DNA from: Fictibacillus arsenicus | GTDB lineage: Bacteria; Bacillota; Bacilli; Bacillales; Fictibacillaceae | Direction: 5' to 3' | DNA: 64,000 nt | Assembly (NCBI RefSeq): GCF_001642935.1 | Contig: NZ_CP016761.1 | Location: forward strand, 1,798,001 to 1,862,000 | Shown here: positions 18,971-27,666 of the stretch, piece after piece | Position numbering within the stretch: position 1 is the first letter of the stretch | How the letters are laid out: the number at the start of each line of letters is the position of its first letter | Translations under genes and position numbers: made by a program | Notes under the pieces: model-generated | Told to the model about the DNA's origin: nothing | Database searches by the model: none | What the model saw: only the letters and a program-made list of their open reading frames with translations

Positions 18971-19254
18971 GGCTGTTTTCGCAATACTTTGTTGCTTTTG
19001 AAAGTAGTTGATTTCCGTTACAGGATATTCGCTTTCCGCGGGGCGTGCGGTGAGCCTCCTTGACACTTTGTGTCATTAGGAGTCTCACCTGTCCCACTCG
19101 TCCCGCAGGACAAGGAAGGCTTCGGCAGCGTTACATCGCACGAAGAAAATGTGATTTTTCATTTTCGAGGAGTCTCGCACCTTGCACTCCATCCAACATG
19201 TCAATGAAGATATTAAAAACTACTCAAAGCACAAACTTTTAGAGAAGAGGCTTT
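18971..19254 (+). repeat. Dispersed MITE-like element, copy 2 (long form)
   Basis: Bounded by GGCTGTTTTCGCAATACTTT on the left and TTTTAGAGAAGAGGCTTTT on the right. It carries the conserved core plus a 61-base insert (19111-19171) placed after CCCGCAGGA. The same insert at the same point is found in copy 7. It begins immediately at the spoVM terminator. Confidence 0.85.
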
Positions 19255-19335
19255 TGTTTTTATAAAGATATTTTGTGAGGATATTTACGGTACGTGTTCT
19301 TAAATTTATTACACGTTTGCGCAAAATATATGTAA

Positions 19336-19428
19336 TTTCACGCAAAGAGGCTCTAGTTTCACGCGGGTTAGAAAGAGGTTTCACGCAGAATCTCTTTCTG
19401 ACCAAGCAGAACTGGTCTAATTCCACGC
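19336..19428 (+). repeat. Periodic array B: about 21-base period, word TTTCACGC
   Basis: TTTCACGC occurs exactly at 19336, 19357 and 19379, and as TTCCACGC at 19421. Spacings are 21, 22 and 42 (two periods). The stretch lies between repeat copy 2 and the rpmB terminator and has no coding signal. Confidence 0.55.
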
Positions 19429-19498
19429 ACGATGTGTAATAAGTGTCAAAAAAGCTGCACTAAAAAGTGTACGGCCTCTACATATATATTGAAAATAA

Positions 19499-19529
19499 AA
19501 AAAACAGCAGCTTCTGCTGCCGTTTTTTT
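19499..19529 (-). terminator. Terminator of rpmB, possibly bidirectional
   Basis: CAGCAGC and GCTGCTG-type arms with CTTCT between them are flanked by A and T tracts on both sides, so the hairpin works for the minus-strand rpmB and could stop + strand read-through. Confidence 0.85.
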
Positions 19530-19530
19530 A

Positions 19531-19719
19531 TTAAACGCGTTCTACTTTACCTGATTTAAGTGCACGAGCAGATACATATACGCGCTTAGGCTTTCCGTCC
19601 ACAAGAATGCGAACCTTTTGGACATTAGCTCCCCAGCTTTTCTTTGATTTGTTCATAGCGTGAGAACGCTTGTTTCCAGTTTTAGGTCCTTTTCCAGTAA
19701 TAAAACATTTACGAGCCAT
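19531..19719 (-). CDS. rpmB: 50S ribosomal protein L28
   Basis: A 62-residue basic protein beginning [20 protein letters not shown], with [20 protein letters not shown] near the C-terminus, matching bacterial L28. It is the only ribosomal protein gene on the minus strand here, as in B. subtilis. A GGAGG binding site lies upstream (forward CCTCC at 19730). It has its own promoter and terminator, so it is monocistronic. Confidence 0.96.
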   Translation of the reverse strand: MARKCFITGKGPKTGNKRSHAMNKSKKSWGANVQKVRILVDGKPKRVYVSARALKSGKVERV

Positions 19720-19786
19720 AGTAGGTGAACCTCCTTTACAGCAAAAAAGCTTTGCATCAATTCAATCGTATGTTAAATACTAAATA

Positions 19787-19815
19787 ATATTAGCATGACT
19801 CTCTGAGCATTGCAA
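19787..19815 (-). promoter_or_regulatory. SigmaA promoter of rpmB
   Basis: On the minus strand TTGCAA (19815-19810), a 17-base spacer ending TGC and TAATAT (19792-19787) form a good promoter with an extended -10. Confidence 0.7.
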
Positions 19816-19846
19816 CATATTCATTATGGTTTTCAAGTAAATTTCC

Positions 19847-19875
19847 TTGACAATACTTTTTACATAGTGTGAAAT
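19847..19875 (+). promoter_or_regulatory. Putative SigmaA promoter for asp23-like gene and fakA
   Basis: A consensus TTGACA (19847-19852) is followed after 17 bases by TGAAAT (19870-19875), 78 bases before the gene. Divergent from the rpmB promoter. Confidence 0.55.
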
Positions 19876-19953
19876 GTAGTAGTCCTTTCAAAAAAACATA
19901 ATGTATAGTAAAATATTTGTTAGCCATTTAACAATTTAAAGGGGGATGTAAGC

Positions 19954-20316
19954 ATGTCCATTGAAATGAAAACAACCTATGGTCAAATTGATATTTCTAA
20001 TGAAGTGATTGCTACTATCGCTGGCGGTGCAGCAATTGATTGTTACGGAATTGTTGGCATGGCATCAAGAAAGCAATTAAAGGATGGATTAACTGAACTT
20101 TTAGGACGTGAAAATTTCTCCCGAGGGATCGTTGTCCGACAAGAGGAAGATGAAGTACATATTGATATGTATATCATTGTAAGCTACGGAACAAAGATTT
20201 CTGAAGTGGCTCATAATGTTCAGAACAAAGTGAAATATACCCTGGATCAAATGCTTGGATTGGCGGTTGACTCAGTCAATATCTATGTTCAGGGTGTCAG
20301 GGTGACAACCCCTTAG
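19954..20316 (+). CDS. yloU: Asp23/Gls24 family envelope stress protein YloU
   Basis: A 120-residue protein of the Asp23 family, recognised by the segment GQIDISNEVIATIAGGAAIDCYG early on and VNIYVQGVRVT at the end. Family members are abundant cytoplasmic proteins linked to envelope stress; the molecular role is poorly defined. AAAGGGGG precedes the ATG. It sits directly upstream of fakA with a 15-base gap, an arrangement conserved across Firmicutes, so the two are probably co-transcribed. Confidence 0.9.
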   Translation: MSIEMKTTYGQIDISNEVIATIAGGAAIDCYGIVGMASRKQLKDGLTELLGRENFSRGIVVRQEEDEVHIDMYIIVSYGTKISEVAHNVQNKVKYTLDQMLGLAVDSVNIYVQGVRVTTP

Positions 20317-20331
20317 TTAGGAGGAAGTTTT

Positions 20332-22005
20332 GTGTCTTTAAAAGTATTAGACGGAAAAAAGTTTGCAAAAATGGTGCTCGAGGGTGCTTCAAACTTATCA
20401 AGAAATGCAGCAATGGTCGATGCACTTAACGTATTTCCTGTACCAGATGGTGATACAGGAACAAACATGAACTTAACGATTACATCTGGTGCAAAAGAGG
20501 TTGAGAAAAACACTTCAAGTCAAATAGGCGCTGTAGCAAATGCGTTCGCTAAAGGGCTTTTAATGGGAGCAAGAGGGAACTCTGGCGTTATTTTATCACA
20601 GTTATTCAGAGGGTTCTCTAAAGCTATTGAAGGCAAAGAATCCATTACAGCGGTTGAGTTTGCTAATGCATTTGACAAAGGTGTAGAAACTGCATACAAA
20701 GCTGTTATGAAGCCTGTCGAAGGTACAATTTTAACAGTTGCAAAAGATGCTGCTAAAAAAGCAGTTAAAGAAGCAAAAAAATCAGATGATGTCCTTTATA
20801 TTATGAAGGAACTCGTTAAAGAATCTAAAGCTTCCTTAAACCGTACACCAGATCTTCTTCCTGTTTTAAAAGAAGTAGGAGTAGTAGATTCGGGCGGACA
20901 AGGTCTAGTCACTGTATATGAAGGCTTTTTAGCTGTATTAGAAGGAAAAGAACTGCCAAAAGTATCAGTAAATGCTCCTTCAATGGGTGAACTTGTCAAC
21001 GCGGAACATCACAAAGCTCAAATTCACATGAAAACTGAAGATATCCACTTTGGATACTGCACAGAGTTCATGGTGAAATTTGAATCAAATAAAATCAAAA
21101 ACAATCCATTTGATGAAACAAACTTCCGAAACGAGCTCGCAGAACATGGTGACTCACTTCTCGTTGTTGCGGATGATGATGTGGTAAAAGTACACATTCA
21201 TACAGAGCAGCCAGGCAACATGCTGACTCTTGCTCACCGTTATGGGAGTTTGATCAACATTAAGATTGAAAATATGCGTGAACAGCATTCGGCTATCTTA
21301 GAAAGTGAAAATGAAGTTATTCCTTCATACTCTCAGCCTGCTGAGAAAAAGAAAGAATACGGGATTGTAACAGTAGCTATGGGCGAAGGAATCGAAGAAA
21401 TGTTTTCTTCAATGGGAGCATCCGTTATCCAAGGCGGACAGACTATGAATCCTAGTACAGAAGACATTGTGCGTGCTATTTCTGAAGTGAATGCAGAAAA
21501 AGTATTCATTCTTCCTAACAACAGCAATATCATCATGGCTTCTGAACAGGCTGCTAGCGTTGTTGATGAAGAAGTTGTCATCATCCGCACTAAGACTGTT
21601 CCACAAGGCATCGCTTCCATCCTGGCGTTTAATCCTTCGGCAGATATGAAAGAAAACGAAAAGAAAATGAACGAAGCAATTACTTCTGTAAAATCCGGGC
21701 AAGTAACTTACGCTGTCAGAGATACATCAATCGATGGTGTTGAGATTGGTAAGGGTGACTTTATGGGGATTTCAGAGGGTAAAATCATCACTTCAAAGAC
21801 AAATAAGCTAGAAGTGACGAAAGAGCTTTTAGAAAAAATGATGGATGAAGATACAGAAATCGTAACCATCATTTATGGTGAAGATTCTTCTGAAGATGAA
21901 GCGCAAGAACTTGCCGATTTCATCGAAGAAAAATTCCCCGATGCTGAAGCTGAGATCCATAACGGAAAACAGCCGATCTACTCATTTATCCTTTCAGTTG
22001 AGTAA
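20332..22005 (+). CDS. fakA: Fatty acid kinase catalytic subunit FakA (YloV)
   Basis: A 557-residue kinase that phosphorylates fatty acids held by a FakB protein, feeding exogenous acids into phospholipid synthesis through PlsX and PlsY. The N-terminal DhaL-like ATP-binding domain shows VFPVPDGDTGTNMNLT and GARGNSGVILSQLFRGF; a middle domain and a C-terminal DegV-like domain follow. The start is GTG with GGAGG upstream. plsX lies 4.7 kb downstream in the window, consistent with shared lipid metabolism. The stop codon abuts repeat copy 3. Confidence 0.92.
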   Translation: MSLKVLDGKKFAKMVLEGASNLSRNAAMVDALNVFPVPDGDTGTNMNLTITSGAKEVEKNTSSQIGAVANAFAKGLLMGARGNSGVILSQLFRGFSKAIEGKESITAVEFANAFDKGVETAYKAVMKPVEGTILTVAKDAAKKAVKEAKKSDDVLYIMKELVKESKASLNRTPDLLPVLKEVGVVDSGGQGLVTVYEGFLAVLEGKELPKVSVNAPSMGELVNAEHHKAQIHMKTEDIHFGYCTEFMVKFESNKIKNNPFDETNFRNELAEHGDSLLVVADDDVVKVHIHTEQPGNMLTLAHRYGSLINIKIENMREQHSAILESENEVIPSYSQPAEKKKEYGIVTVAMGEGIEEMFSSMGASVIQGGQTMNPSTEDIVRAISEVNAEKVFILPNNSNIIMASEQAASVVDEEVVIIRTKTVPQGIASILAFNPSADMKENEKKMNEAITSVKSGQVTYAVRDTSIDGVEIGKGDFMGISEGKIITSKTNKLEVTKELLEKMMDEDTEIVTIIYGEDSSEDEAQELADFIEEKFPDAEAEIHNGKQPIYSFILSVE

Positions 22006-22006
22006 C

Positions 22007-22208
22007 ATTGTTGCTTTGGAAGTGGTTGATTTCCGCTCCAGGGTGCTCGCTTTCCACGGGGTGTGCGGTGAGCCTCCTGCCGCTTTGCGCCATTAGGAGT
22101 CTCCACCTGACCGCTCGTCCCGTAGGAGTCTCGAACCTTGCGCTCCAATCAACTTGCATCTGATGAGAATTGAAAAAGCCAAAAGCAACAATCTTTTATA
22201 AAAGAGCC
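22007..22208 (+). repeat. Dispersed MITE-like element, copy 3 (left end truncated)
   Basis: The conserved core is present, but the left terminal repeat is cut to about ATTGTTGCT and begins one base after the fakA stop. The right end AACAATCTTTTATAAAAGAG is intact. A hairpin terminator lies eight bases beyond it. Confidence 0.8.
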
Positions 22209-22215
22209 AAAATTA

Positions 22216-22270
22216 AAAGTATTCTCTCTTAAACTTAAAGTGTGATAAAGTTAAGAGGGAATACTTATTT
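22216..22270 (+). terminator. Long hairpin terminator after fakA
   Basis: AAGTATTCTCTCTTAA (22217-22232) pairs with TTAAGAGGGAATACTT (22251-22266) with one G-U pair, then ATTTTATT. It would terminate fakA transcripts that have crossed repeat copy 3. Confidence 0.7.
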
Positions 22271-22303
22271 TATTGGGAAAAAACGCAATCGAAGGAGATC
22301 GTC

Positions 22304-22966
22304 ATGAAATATAAAAGTGTTTTTGATATTATCGGTCCCATCATGATCGGACCATCAAGTTCACATACAGCCGGTGCTGCTAGAATTGGAAGAGTAGCAA
22401 GACATTTATTTGGCAGAAAGCCGGAGTTTGCCAAGATTTCTTTTTACGGTTCTTTTGCGAAAACGTATCGCGGTCATGGAACTGATGTTGCTATAGTCGG
22501 TGGAATATTAGACTATGACACATTTGATACCCGGATTGTGGATGCGCTTACAATAGCGAAGCAGGAAGGCATTGAAGTATCGATGACTGAGGAAGATGCA
22601 GTCACTGACCACCCTAATACGGCAAGAGTAATTATTGGTGATAAGAATGGGCAGATTGAAGTTGTAGGAATTTCAATTGGCGGCGGAAAGATCGAAATTA
22701 CAGAATTGAACGGATTCAGTTTGAGGCTTTCGGGCAACCATCCGGCACTTCTTATCGTTCATAATGACAAGTACGGAGCTATTGCAGGTGTTGCAAACAT
22801 TTTGGCAAAGCATGAGATTAACATTGGACATATGGAAGTTTCACGTAAGGAAAAAGGAAAAGAAGCATTAATGGTGATTGAAATTGATCAGAATGCGGAT
22901 GAAGTTATCATCAATGAATTGAATTCTCTTCCTATCGTCCAGCAAGTCGTAAAGATACATGATTAA
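22304..22966 (+). CDS. sdaAB: L-serine ammonia-lyase, iron-sulfur dependent, beta subunit
   Basis: A 220-residue subunit of the heterodimeric L-serine dehydratase, which deaminates serine to pyruvate. The motif IGPIMIGPSSSHTAGAARIG is diagnostic of the beta domain. A C-terminal ACT domain (HNDKYGAIAGVANILAKHEI onward) probably senses an amino acid. GAAGGAG precedes the ATG. The alpha subunit follows after 14 bases. Confidence 0.95.
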   Translation: MKYKSVFDIIGPIMIGPSSSHTAGAARIGRVARHLFGRKPEFAKISFYGSFAKTYRGHGTDVAIVGGILDYDTFDTRIVDALTIAKQEGIEVSMTEEDAVTDHPNTARVIIGDKNGQIEVVGISIGGGKIEITELNGFSLRLSGNHPALLIVHNDKYGAIAGVANILAKHEINIGHMEVSRKEKGKEALMVIEIDQNADEVIINELNSLPIVQQVVKIHD

Positions 22967-22980
22967 GAGGTGAGGAACGA

Positions 22981-23868
22981 ATGTTTCGTAATGTAGCTGA
23001 ATTAATAGAATTAGCTGAATCAAAGAAAAGCAAAATTGCAGATATAATGATTGAACAAGAGATGGAAGTAACAGGCCGTTCAAGAGAAGAAGTTACTTCA
23101 TTCATGGACCGGAATCTAACGGTAATGGAAGAAGCGGTATTACGAGGGATAACAGAGGACGTTAAATCTCATTCTGGTTTAACTGGAGGAGATGGAAAGC
23201 TTTTACAGGCGTATATTAAGTCTGGTAAATCCCTTTCCGGAGATCTGATGCTTGATGCAGTAAGTAAAGCTATGGCAACAAATGAAGTAAATGCTGCAAT
23301 GGGAACAATCTGTGCGACTCCAACTGCGGGCTCTGCAGGCGTTGTCCCAGGAACTTTATTTGCATTAAAAGGAAAACTTAATCCTACTCGGGAACAGATG
23401 ATTGAATATTTATTTACAGCAGGTGCATTCGGATTTGTTGTAGCTAATAACGCATCTATTTCAGGAGCAGCAGGAGGCTGTCAAGCAGAGGTTGGATCAG
23501 CTACTGGTATGGCAGCGGCAGCGATTGTAGAATTAGCTGGAGGAACACCTTCACAGGCAGCAGAGGCAATGGCTATCGCCTTAAAGAACATGCTTGGTTT
23601 AGTTTGTGATCCTGTAGCAGGTCTTGTAGAGGTTCCGTGTGTAAAAAGAAACGCGATGGGAGCAAGCAATGCAATTGTTGCTGCAGACATGGCTTTAGCT
23701 GGCATCGTAAGCAGAATTCCTTGTGATGAAGTAATAGATGCCATGTATAAGATTGGACAGTCAATGCCTTCTGCACTTCGTGAAACCGCTCAAGGCGGTC
23801 TTGCTGCTACTCCAACTGGAAGAGAGCTTGAGGCAAAAATATTCGGCATTCCGCTAAATGAGAAGTAA
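22981..23868 (+). CDS. sdaAA: L-serine ammonia-lyase, iron-sulfur dependent, alpha subunit
   Basis: A 295-residue catalytic subunit binding a [4Fe-4S] cluster. Candidate cluster cysteines lie in GGCQAEVGSATG, LVCDPVAGL and EVPCVKRNAMG. The segment CATPTAGSAGVVPG is also conserved. GAGGTGAGG precedes the ATG. With sdaAB it forms a two-gene unit; recG begins two bases after the stop. Confidence 0.95.
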   Translation: MFRNVAELIELAESKKSKIADIMIEQEMEVTGRSREEVTSFMDRNLTVMEEAVLRGITEDVKSHSGLTGGDGKLLQAYIKSGKSLSGDLMLDAVSKAMATNEVNAAMGTICATPTAGSAGVVPGTLFALKGKLNPTREQMIEYLFTAGAFGFVVANNASISGAAGGCQAEVGSATGMAAAAIVELAGGTPSQAAEAMAIALKNMLGLVCDPVAGLVEVPCVKRNAMGASNAIVAADMALAGIVSRIPCDEVIDAMYKIGQSMPSALRETAQGGLAATPTGRELEAKIFGIPLNEK

Positions 23869-23870
23869 TT

Positions 23871-25907
23871 ATGATTACGGAATCTATAACTGCCGTTCAA
23901 GGAATCGGTGAGAAAAAAGCAGAAGAATTAGCAAGTATGGGGATTTTTAATGTCCAGGACCTACTTGAGTATTTGCCTTATCGATACGAAGATTATCAGA
24001 AAAAAGATTTATCAGAGATCGCACATGACGAAAAAGCTACCATTGAAGGGAAGGTTCATTCTGAGCCTTCTTTGCGTTATTTTCCGAAGAAAAAATCAAG
24101 ACTCTCGTTTCGGATGCTGATCGGCAAGTATTTAATTACTGCTGTAATCTTTAATCGTCCATTTTTAAAAAGTCAAATAACCCTTGGACAATCTTTGACC
24201 ATCACAGGTAAATGGGACCGTAATAAAATGACGTTAACAGTGAGTGATGTTCATTTTGGAACATTTTCCGATGACAGAAAAATAGAACCTGTATACTCTG
24301 TTAAAGGTACATTGCACGGAAAAACGATGCGAAAATTCATTTTTCAAGCGTTCAAACAATTTTCCGGCCAGATTCCGGACCCATTGCCAGAAAAACTTCG
24401 TGAAGTATATCGTTTGCCTGAAAAAGAAGCGGCTTTAAAAATGATGCATTTTCCTGAAAGTTTCCAAGTCCTAAAGGCTGGGAGAAGAAGACTCGCTTAC
24501 GAGGAGCTTTTATTTTTTCAGTTTAAGATGCAGATTTTCAGAAAGTGGAACAGACAGCAATCTGAAGGTGCTTCTCTATTATACGACAGGTCTAGAGTTG
24601 ATCTTTTTATTCAGTCGCTCCCTTTTCAGCTTACAGAAGCCCAGCTGCGGGTAGTAGAAGAGATTTTAAAGGATCTTTCTGATACGAGCAGAATGAACAG
24701 GCTTCTGCAAGGAGACGTCGGCTCGGGAAAAACAGTAGTAGCTGCGATCGCCCTATATGCTGCTGTCACAGCAAACAGACAGGGTGCACTGATGGTCCCT
24801 ACAGAAATTCTTGCTGAACAGCACTTTCAATCTTTGAAAGAGCTTTTTAAGCCATTTGGCATAACCGTGGCTTTGTTAACAAGTTCAGTTAAAGGGAAAC
24901 TTCGAAAAGAAACCCTTAGATTGTTAAGTGAGGGTGAGATTCAGATCATGGTAGGGACGCATGCATTGATTCAAGAAGAAGTGGATTTTAAAAATCTCGG
25001 ATTAGTCATAACAGATGAGCAGCATAGGTTTGGTGTAAATCAGCGCAGAGTTCTCAGGGAAAAAGGAGAAAAGCCGGATGTCCTTTTTATGACAGCTACT
25101 CCTATACCTCGTACACTTGCCATTTCTGCGTTCGGCGATATGGATGTTTCTACAATAGATGTTATGCCAGCAGGAAGAAAACCTATCATTACGCATTGGG
25201 CAAAGCATGGAATGTTAGAACGTGTTCTTGATTTTATCAGAAAAGAGATTGTTAATGGCAGGCAAGCATACGTTATTTGTCCTCTTATTGAAGAATCAGA
25301 AAAAGTAGATGTCCAAAACGCTATAGATGTACATGCCCAATTAAGCCAATACTTTCATGAATACGAAGTAGGGTTAATGCATGGCAGACTTCATTCTTCG
25401 GAGAAAGATGAAGTGATGCGGCAGTTCGCTGCAAACCAATGCCAGATCCTCGTTTCAACAACTGTTGTTGAGGTAGGTGTGAATGTACCTAATGCTACCA
25501 TCATGGTCATTTATGATGCTGAAAGATTTGGATTATCACAGCTTCACCAGTTGCGAGGAAGGGTTGGCCGTGGCAGTGAACAATCATATTGTGTGCTTAT
25601 CGCAGATCCCAAAACAGAAGAAGGCCAAGAACGCATGAGAATCATGACTGAGACGACGAACGGTTTTGAGCTTTCAGAAAAAGACTTAGAGCTTCGCGGG
25701 CCGGGAGACTTCTTTGGCAATAAACAAAGCGGTCTGCCAGCATTTAAAGTTGCTGACCTCGTGCATGATTATCGAATTTTAGAGACAGCAAGAAATGATG
25801 CTGCTAAACTTGTAAATTCAGATGAATTTTGGACTGACGAAATGTACGCATTAATTAGAGAAATACTTACCAATGAAGGTGTGCTGGATAAGGAAAGGCT
25901 CGATTAA
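23871..25907 (+). CDS. recG: ATP-dependent DNA helicase RecG
   Basis: A 678-residue branch-migration helicase that remodels stalled forks and recombination intermediates. It has an N-terminal wedge OB domain, then Walker A LQGDVGSGKTVVAAIAL, the DEQH box in VITDEQHRFGVNQR, motif III TATPIPRTL, and motif VI LHQLRGRVGRGSEQSYC. Length is normal. The start follows the sdaAA stop within two bases. Confidence 0.96.
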   Translation: MITESITAVQGIGEKKAEELASMGIFNVQDLLEYLPYRYEDYQKKDLSEIAHDEKATIEGKVHSEPSLRYFPKKKSRLSFRMLIGKYLITAVIFNRPFLKSQITLGQSLTITGKWDRNKMTLTVSDVHFGTFSDDRKIEPVYSVKGTLHGKTMRKFIFQAFKQFSGQIPDPLPEKLREVYRLPEKEAALKMMHFPESFQVLKAGRRRLAYEELLFFQFKMQIFRKWNRQQSEGASLLYDRSRVDLFIQSLPFQLTEAQLRVVEEILKDLSDTSRMNRLLQGDVGSGKTVVAAIALYAAVTANRQGALMVPTEILAEQHFQSLKELFKPFGITVALLTSSVKGKLRKETLRLLSEGEIQIMVGTHALIQEEVDFKNLGLVITDEQHRFGVNQRRVLREKGEKPDVLFMTATPIPRTLAISAFGDMDVSTIDVMPAGRKPIITHWAKHGMLERVLDFIRKEIVNGRQAYVICPLIEESEKVDVQNAIDVHAQLSQYFHEYEVGLMHGRLHSSEKDEVMRQFAANQCQILVSTTVVEVGVNVPNATIMVIYDAERFGLSQLHQLRGRVGRGSEQSYCVLIADPKTEEGQERMRIMTETTNGFELSEKDLELRGPGDFFGNKQSGLPAFKVADLVHDYRILETARNDAAKLVNSDEFWTDEMYALIREILTNEGVLDKERLD

Positions 25908-25910
25908 TTC

Positions 25911-25939
25911 TTGAAAGATGAATACTGATACTATATACT
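25911..25939 (+). promoter_or_regulatory. SigmaA promoter of the fapR operon
   Basis: TTGAAA (25911-25916), a 17-base spacer and TATACT (25934-25939). It starts four bases after the recG stop and is followed directly by the FapR box. Confidence 0.8.
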
Positions 25940-25943
25940 ACTA

Positions 25944-25960
25944 TTAGTACCAGCTCTTAA
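25944..25960 (+). promoter_or_regulatory. FapR operator
   Basis: TTAGTACCAGCTCTTAA matches 13 of 17 positions of the B. subtilis FapR box TTAGTACCTGATACTAA. It covers the predicted transcription start of the fapR operon, a position suited to repression relieved by malonyl-CoA or malonyl-ACP. Confidence 0.8.
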
Positions 25961-25978
25961 TAGCAGAAAGAACATACA

Positions 25979-26012
25979 GCAGGTACGCCAATACATACGG
26001 CGCCTGCTTTTC
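25979..26012 (+). terminator. Leader hairpin upstream of fapR
   Basis: GCAGG-TA-CGCC (25979-25989) pairs with GGCG-CCTGC (25999-26007), leaving a TA bulge, followed by TTTTCT. Because the fapR promoter lies upstream, it is a candidate attenuator as well as a terminator for recG read-through. The U tract is short. Confidence 0.5.
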
Positions 26013-26085
26013 TAACGCCCTTCATTTGCAGAGAGAATATCTTTCTCATAAATGGGACCTTTTTAACGGAAGAAGGAAAGTATTT

Positions 26086-26658
26086 ATGAAAAAAACAAAA
26101 CGGGAGCGGCAAGAGCTGCTAAAGGAAACGATAAAACAAACACCTTTTATTACTGACGAGGAACTTGCGGAGAAATTCAGTGTAAGTGTGCAGACAATCC
26201 GTCTTGACCGGCTGGAACTTTCAATACCTGAGCTTCGGGAGAGGATTAAGTCTGTAGCTGAAACGAAGCTGGACGATGTTAAAGCACTGCCTCTTGAAGA
26301 AGTAATCGGTGAGATCATTGATCTTCAATTAGATGAGTCAGCTATCTCGATTCTTGATATAAAAGAAGAACACGTATTTTCACGCAACAAGATAGCGAGA
26401 GGACATCATGTATTTGCTCAGGCGAACTCTCTTGCAGTTGCTATTATTAATGATGAACTCGCTTTAACTGCACGGGCCAGCATTCGTTTTTCTCGCCCTG
26501 TAAGAGTTGGCGAAAGAATTGTGGCAAAAGCGAAAGTTACAGAAAAAGGCTCAGAACGGACAACTGTTGATGTTAATAGCTATGTTGAAAAAGAGCTTGT
26601 CTTTAACGGTGAGTTTACGATGTTCAGATCAAAACAAGATTCAAAGGAAGGAAGTTAA
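26086..26658 (+). CDS. fapR: Fatty acid and phospholipid biosynthesis repressor FapR
   Basis: A 190-residue repressor with an N-terminal helix-turn-helix ([21 protein letters not shown]) and a hot-dog-fold effector domain that binds malonyl-CoA or malonyl-ACP (region around [20 protein letters not shown]). The ATG at 26086 has AGAAGGAAAG upstream and gives the family's normal length; an upstream in-frame TTG at 26026 lacks a binding site. A FapR box at its own promoter indicates autoregulation of fapR-plsX-fabD-fabG. Confidence 0.95.
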   Translation: MKKTKRERQELLKETIKQTPFITDEELAEKFSVSVQTIRLDRLELSIPELRERIKSVAETKLDDVKALPLEEVIGEIIDLQLDESAISILDIKEEHVFSRNKIARGHHVFAQANSLAVAIINDELALTARASIRFSRPVRVGERIVAKAKVTEKGSERTTVDVNSYVEKELVFNGEFTMFRSKQDSKEGS

Positions 26659-26664
26659 ATCAGC

Positions 26665-27663
26665 ATGATTATCACAATAGATGCAATGGGCGGTGACAAT
26701 GCACCGAAGGAAATCGTAAAAGGTGCATTGCTGGCTGTTGAACAATATCCTGAACTAAACATTACTTTGGTTGGTGACCAAGATAAAATCAATGAACATT
26801 TACCAAGCGATCATTCATTTAAAATTATTCATACAACTGAAGTAATTGAAGCAGCTGAGGAACCTGTTCGCGCTGTACGCCGAAAAAAGGATGCTTCGAT
26901 GGTATTGGCGGCAAATGAAGTGAAGACAGGAAATGCAGATGCTTATATTTCTGCGGGAAATACGGGAGCTCTTATGGCAAGCGGACTCTTTTACGTTGGC
27001 AGAATTAAAGGGATCGAACGGCCAGCGTTGGCACCTACGCTCCCTACACTCGATGGAAAAGGATTCTTATTTCTAGACGTGGGTGCGAACATGGATGCAA
27101 AACCTGAGCATCTATTACAATATGCCTTGATGGGATCAGTCTATTGCAAAGAAGTCAGAGGAATCGATAATCCTCGTGTAGGTCTGCTTAACGTCGGCAC
27201 AGAAAGTGAAAAAGGCAATGCTTTAACGAAAGCAGCTTTTCCTTTGCTGAAGGACGCAAACATTAATTTTGTGGGGAACGTTGAATCCAGAGATCTTTTA
27301 ATGGGCGCAGCAGACGTTGTCGTATGTGACGGTTTTGCAGGCAATCTTGTATTGAAGTCCATTGAAGGTACTGCGATGAGCATGTTCTCAATGATTAAAG
27401 AAACGCTCACATCAAGCTTAACGAGCAAAATTGCAGCAGGTGTATTAAAACCGAAGCTTAAAGGAATTAAAGATAAACTGGACTATACAGAATATGGCGG
27501 TGCAGGATTGTTCGGATTAGCTGCACCAGTTATTAAAGCGCACGGCTCATCCAATGCAAATGCAGTCTTAAACGCAATCAGACAAACTAAAGATATGGTA
27601 GACAAAAATGTTGTGAATACTATATTGAGCCATATTCAGCCTGACAGCCAAAAGGAGGAATAA
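26665..27663 (+). CDS. plsX: Phosphate acyltransferase PlsX
   Basis: A 332-residue peripheral membrane enzyme making acyl-phosphate from acyl-ACP for PlsY, the first committed step of phosphatidic acid synthesis. It begins [20 protein letters not shown] and carries [15 protein letters not shown] and [25 protein letters not shown] lies upstream. Six bases from fapR and three from fabD: one operon. Confidence 0.96.
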   Translation: MIITIDAMGGDNAPKEIVKGALLAVEQYPELNITLVGDQDKINEHLPSDHSFKIIHTTEVIEAAEEPVRAVRRKKDASMVLAANEVKTGNADAYISAGNTGALMASGLFYVGRIKGIERPALAPTLPTLDGKGFLFLDVGANMDAKPEHLLQYALMGSVYCKEVRGIDNPRVGLLNVGTESEKGNALTKAAFPLLKDANINFVGNVESRDLLMGAADVVVCDGFAGNLVLKSIEGTAMSMFSMIKETLTSSLTSKIAAGVLKPKLKGIKDKLDYTEYGGAGLFGLAAPVIKAHGSSNANAVLNAIRQTKDMVDKNVVNTILSHIQPDSQKEE

Positions 27664-27666
27664 CTT

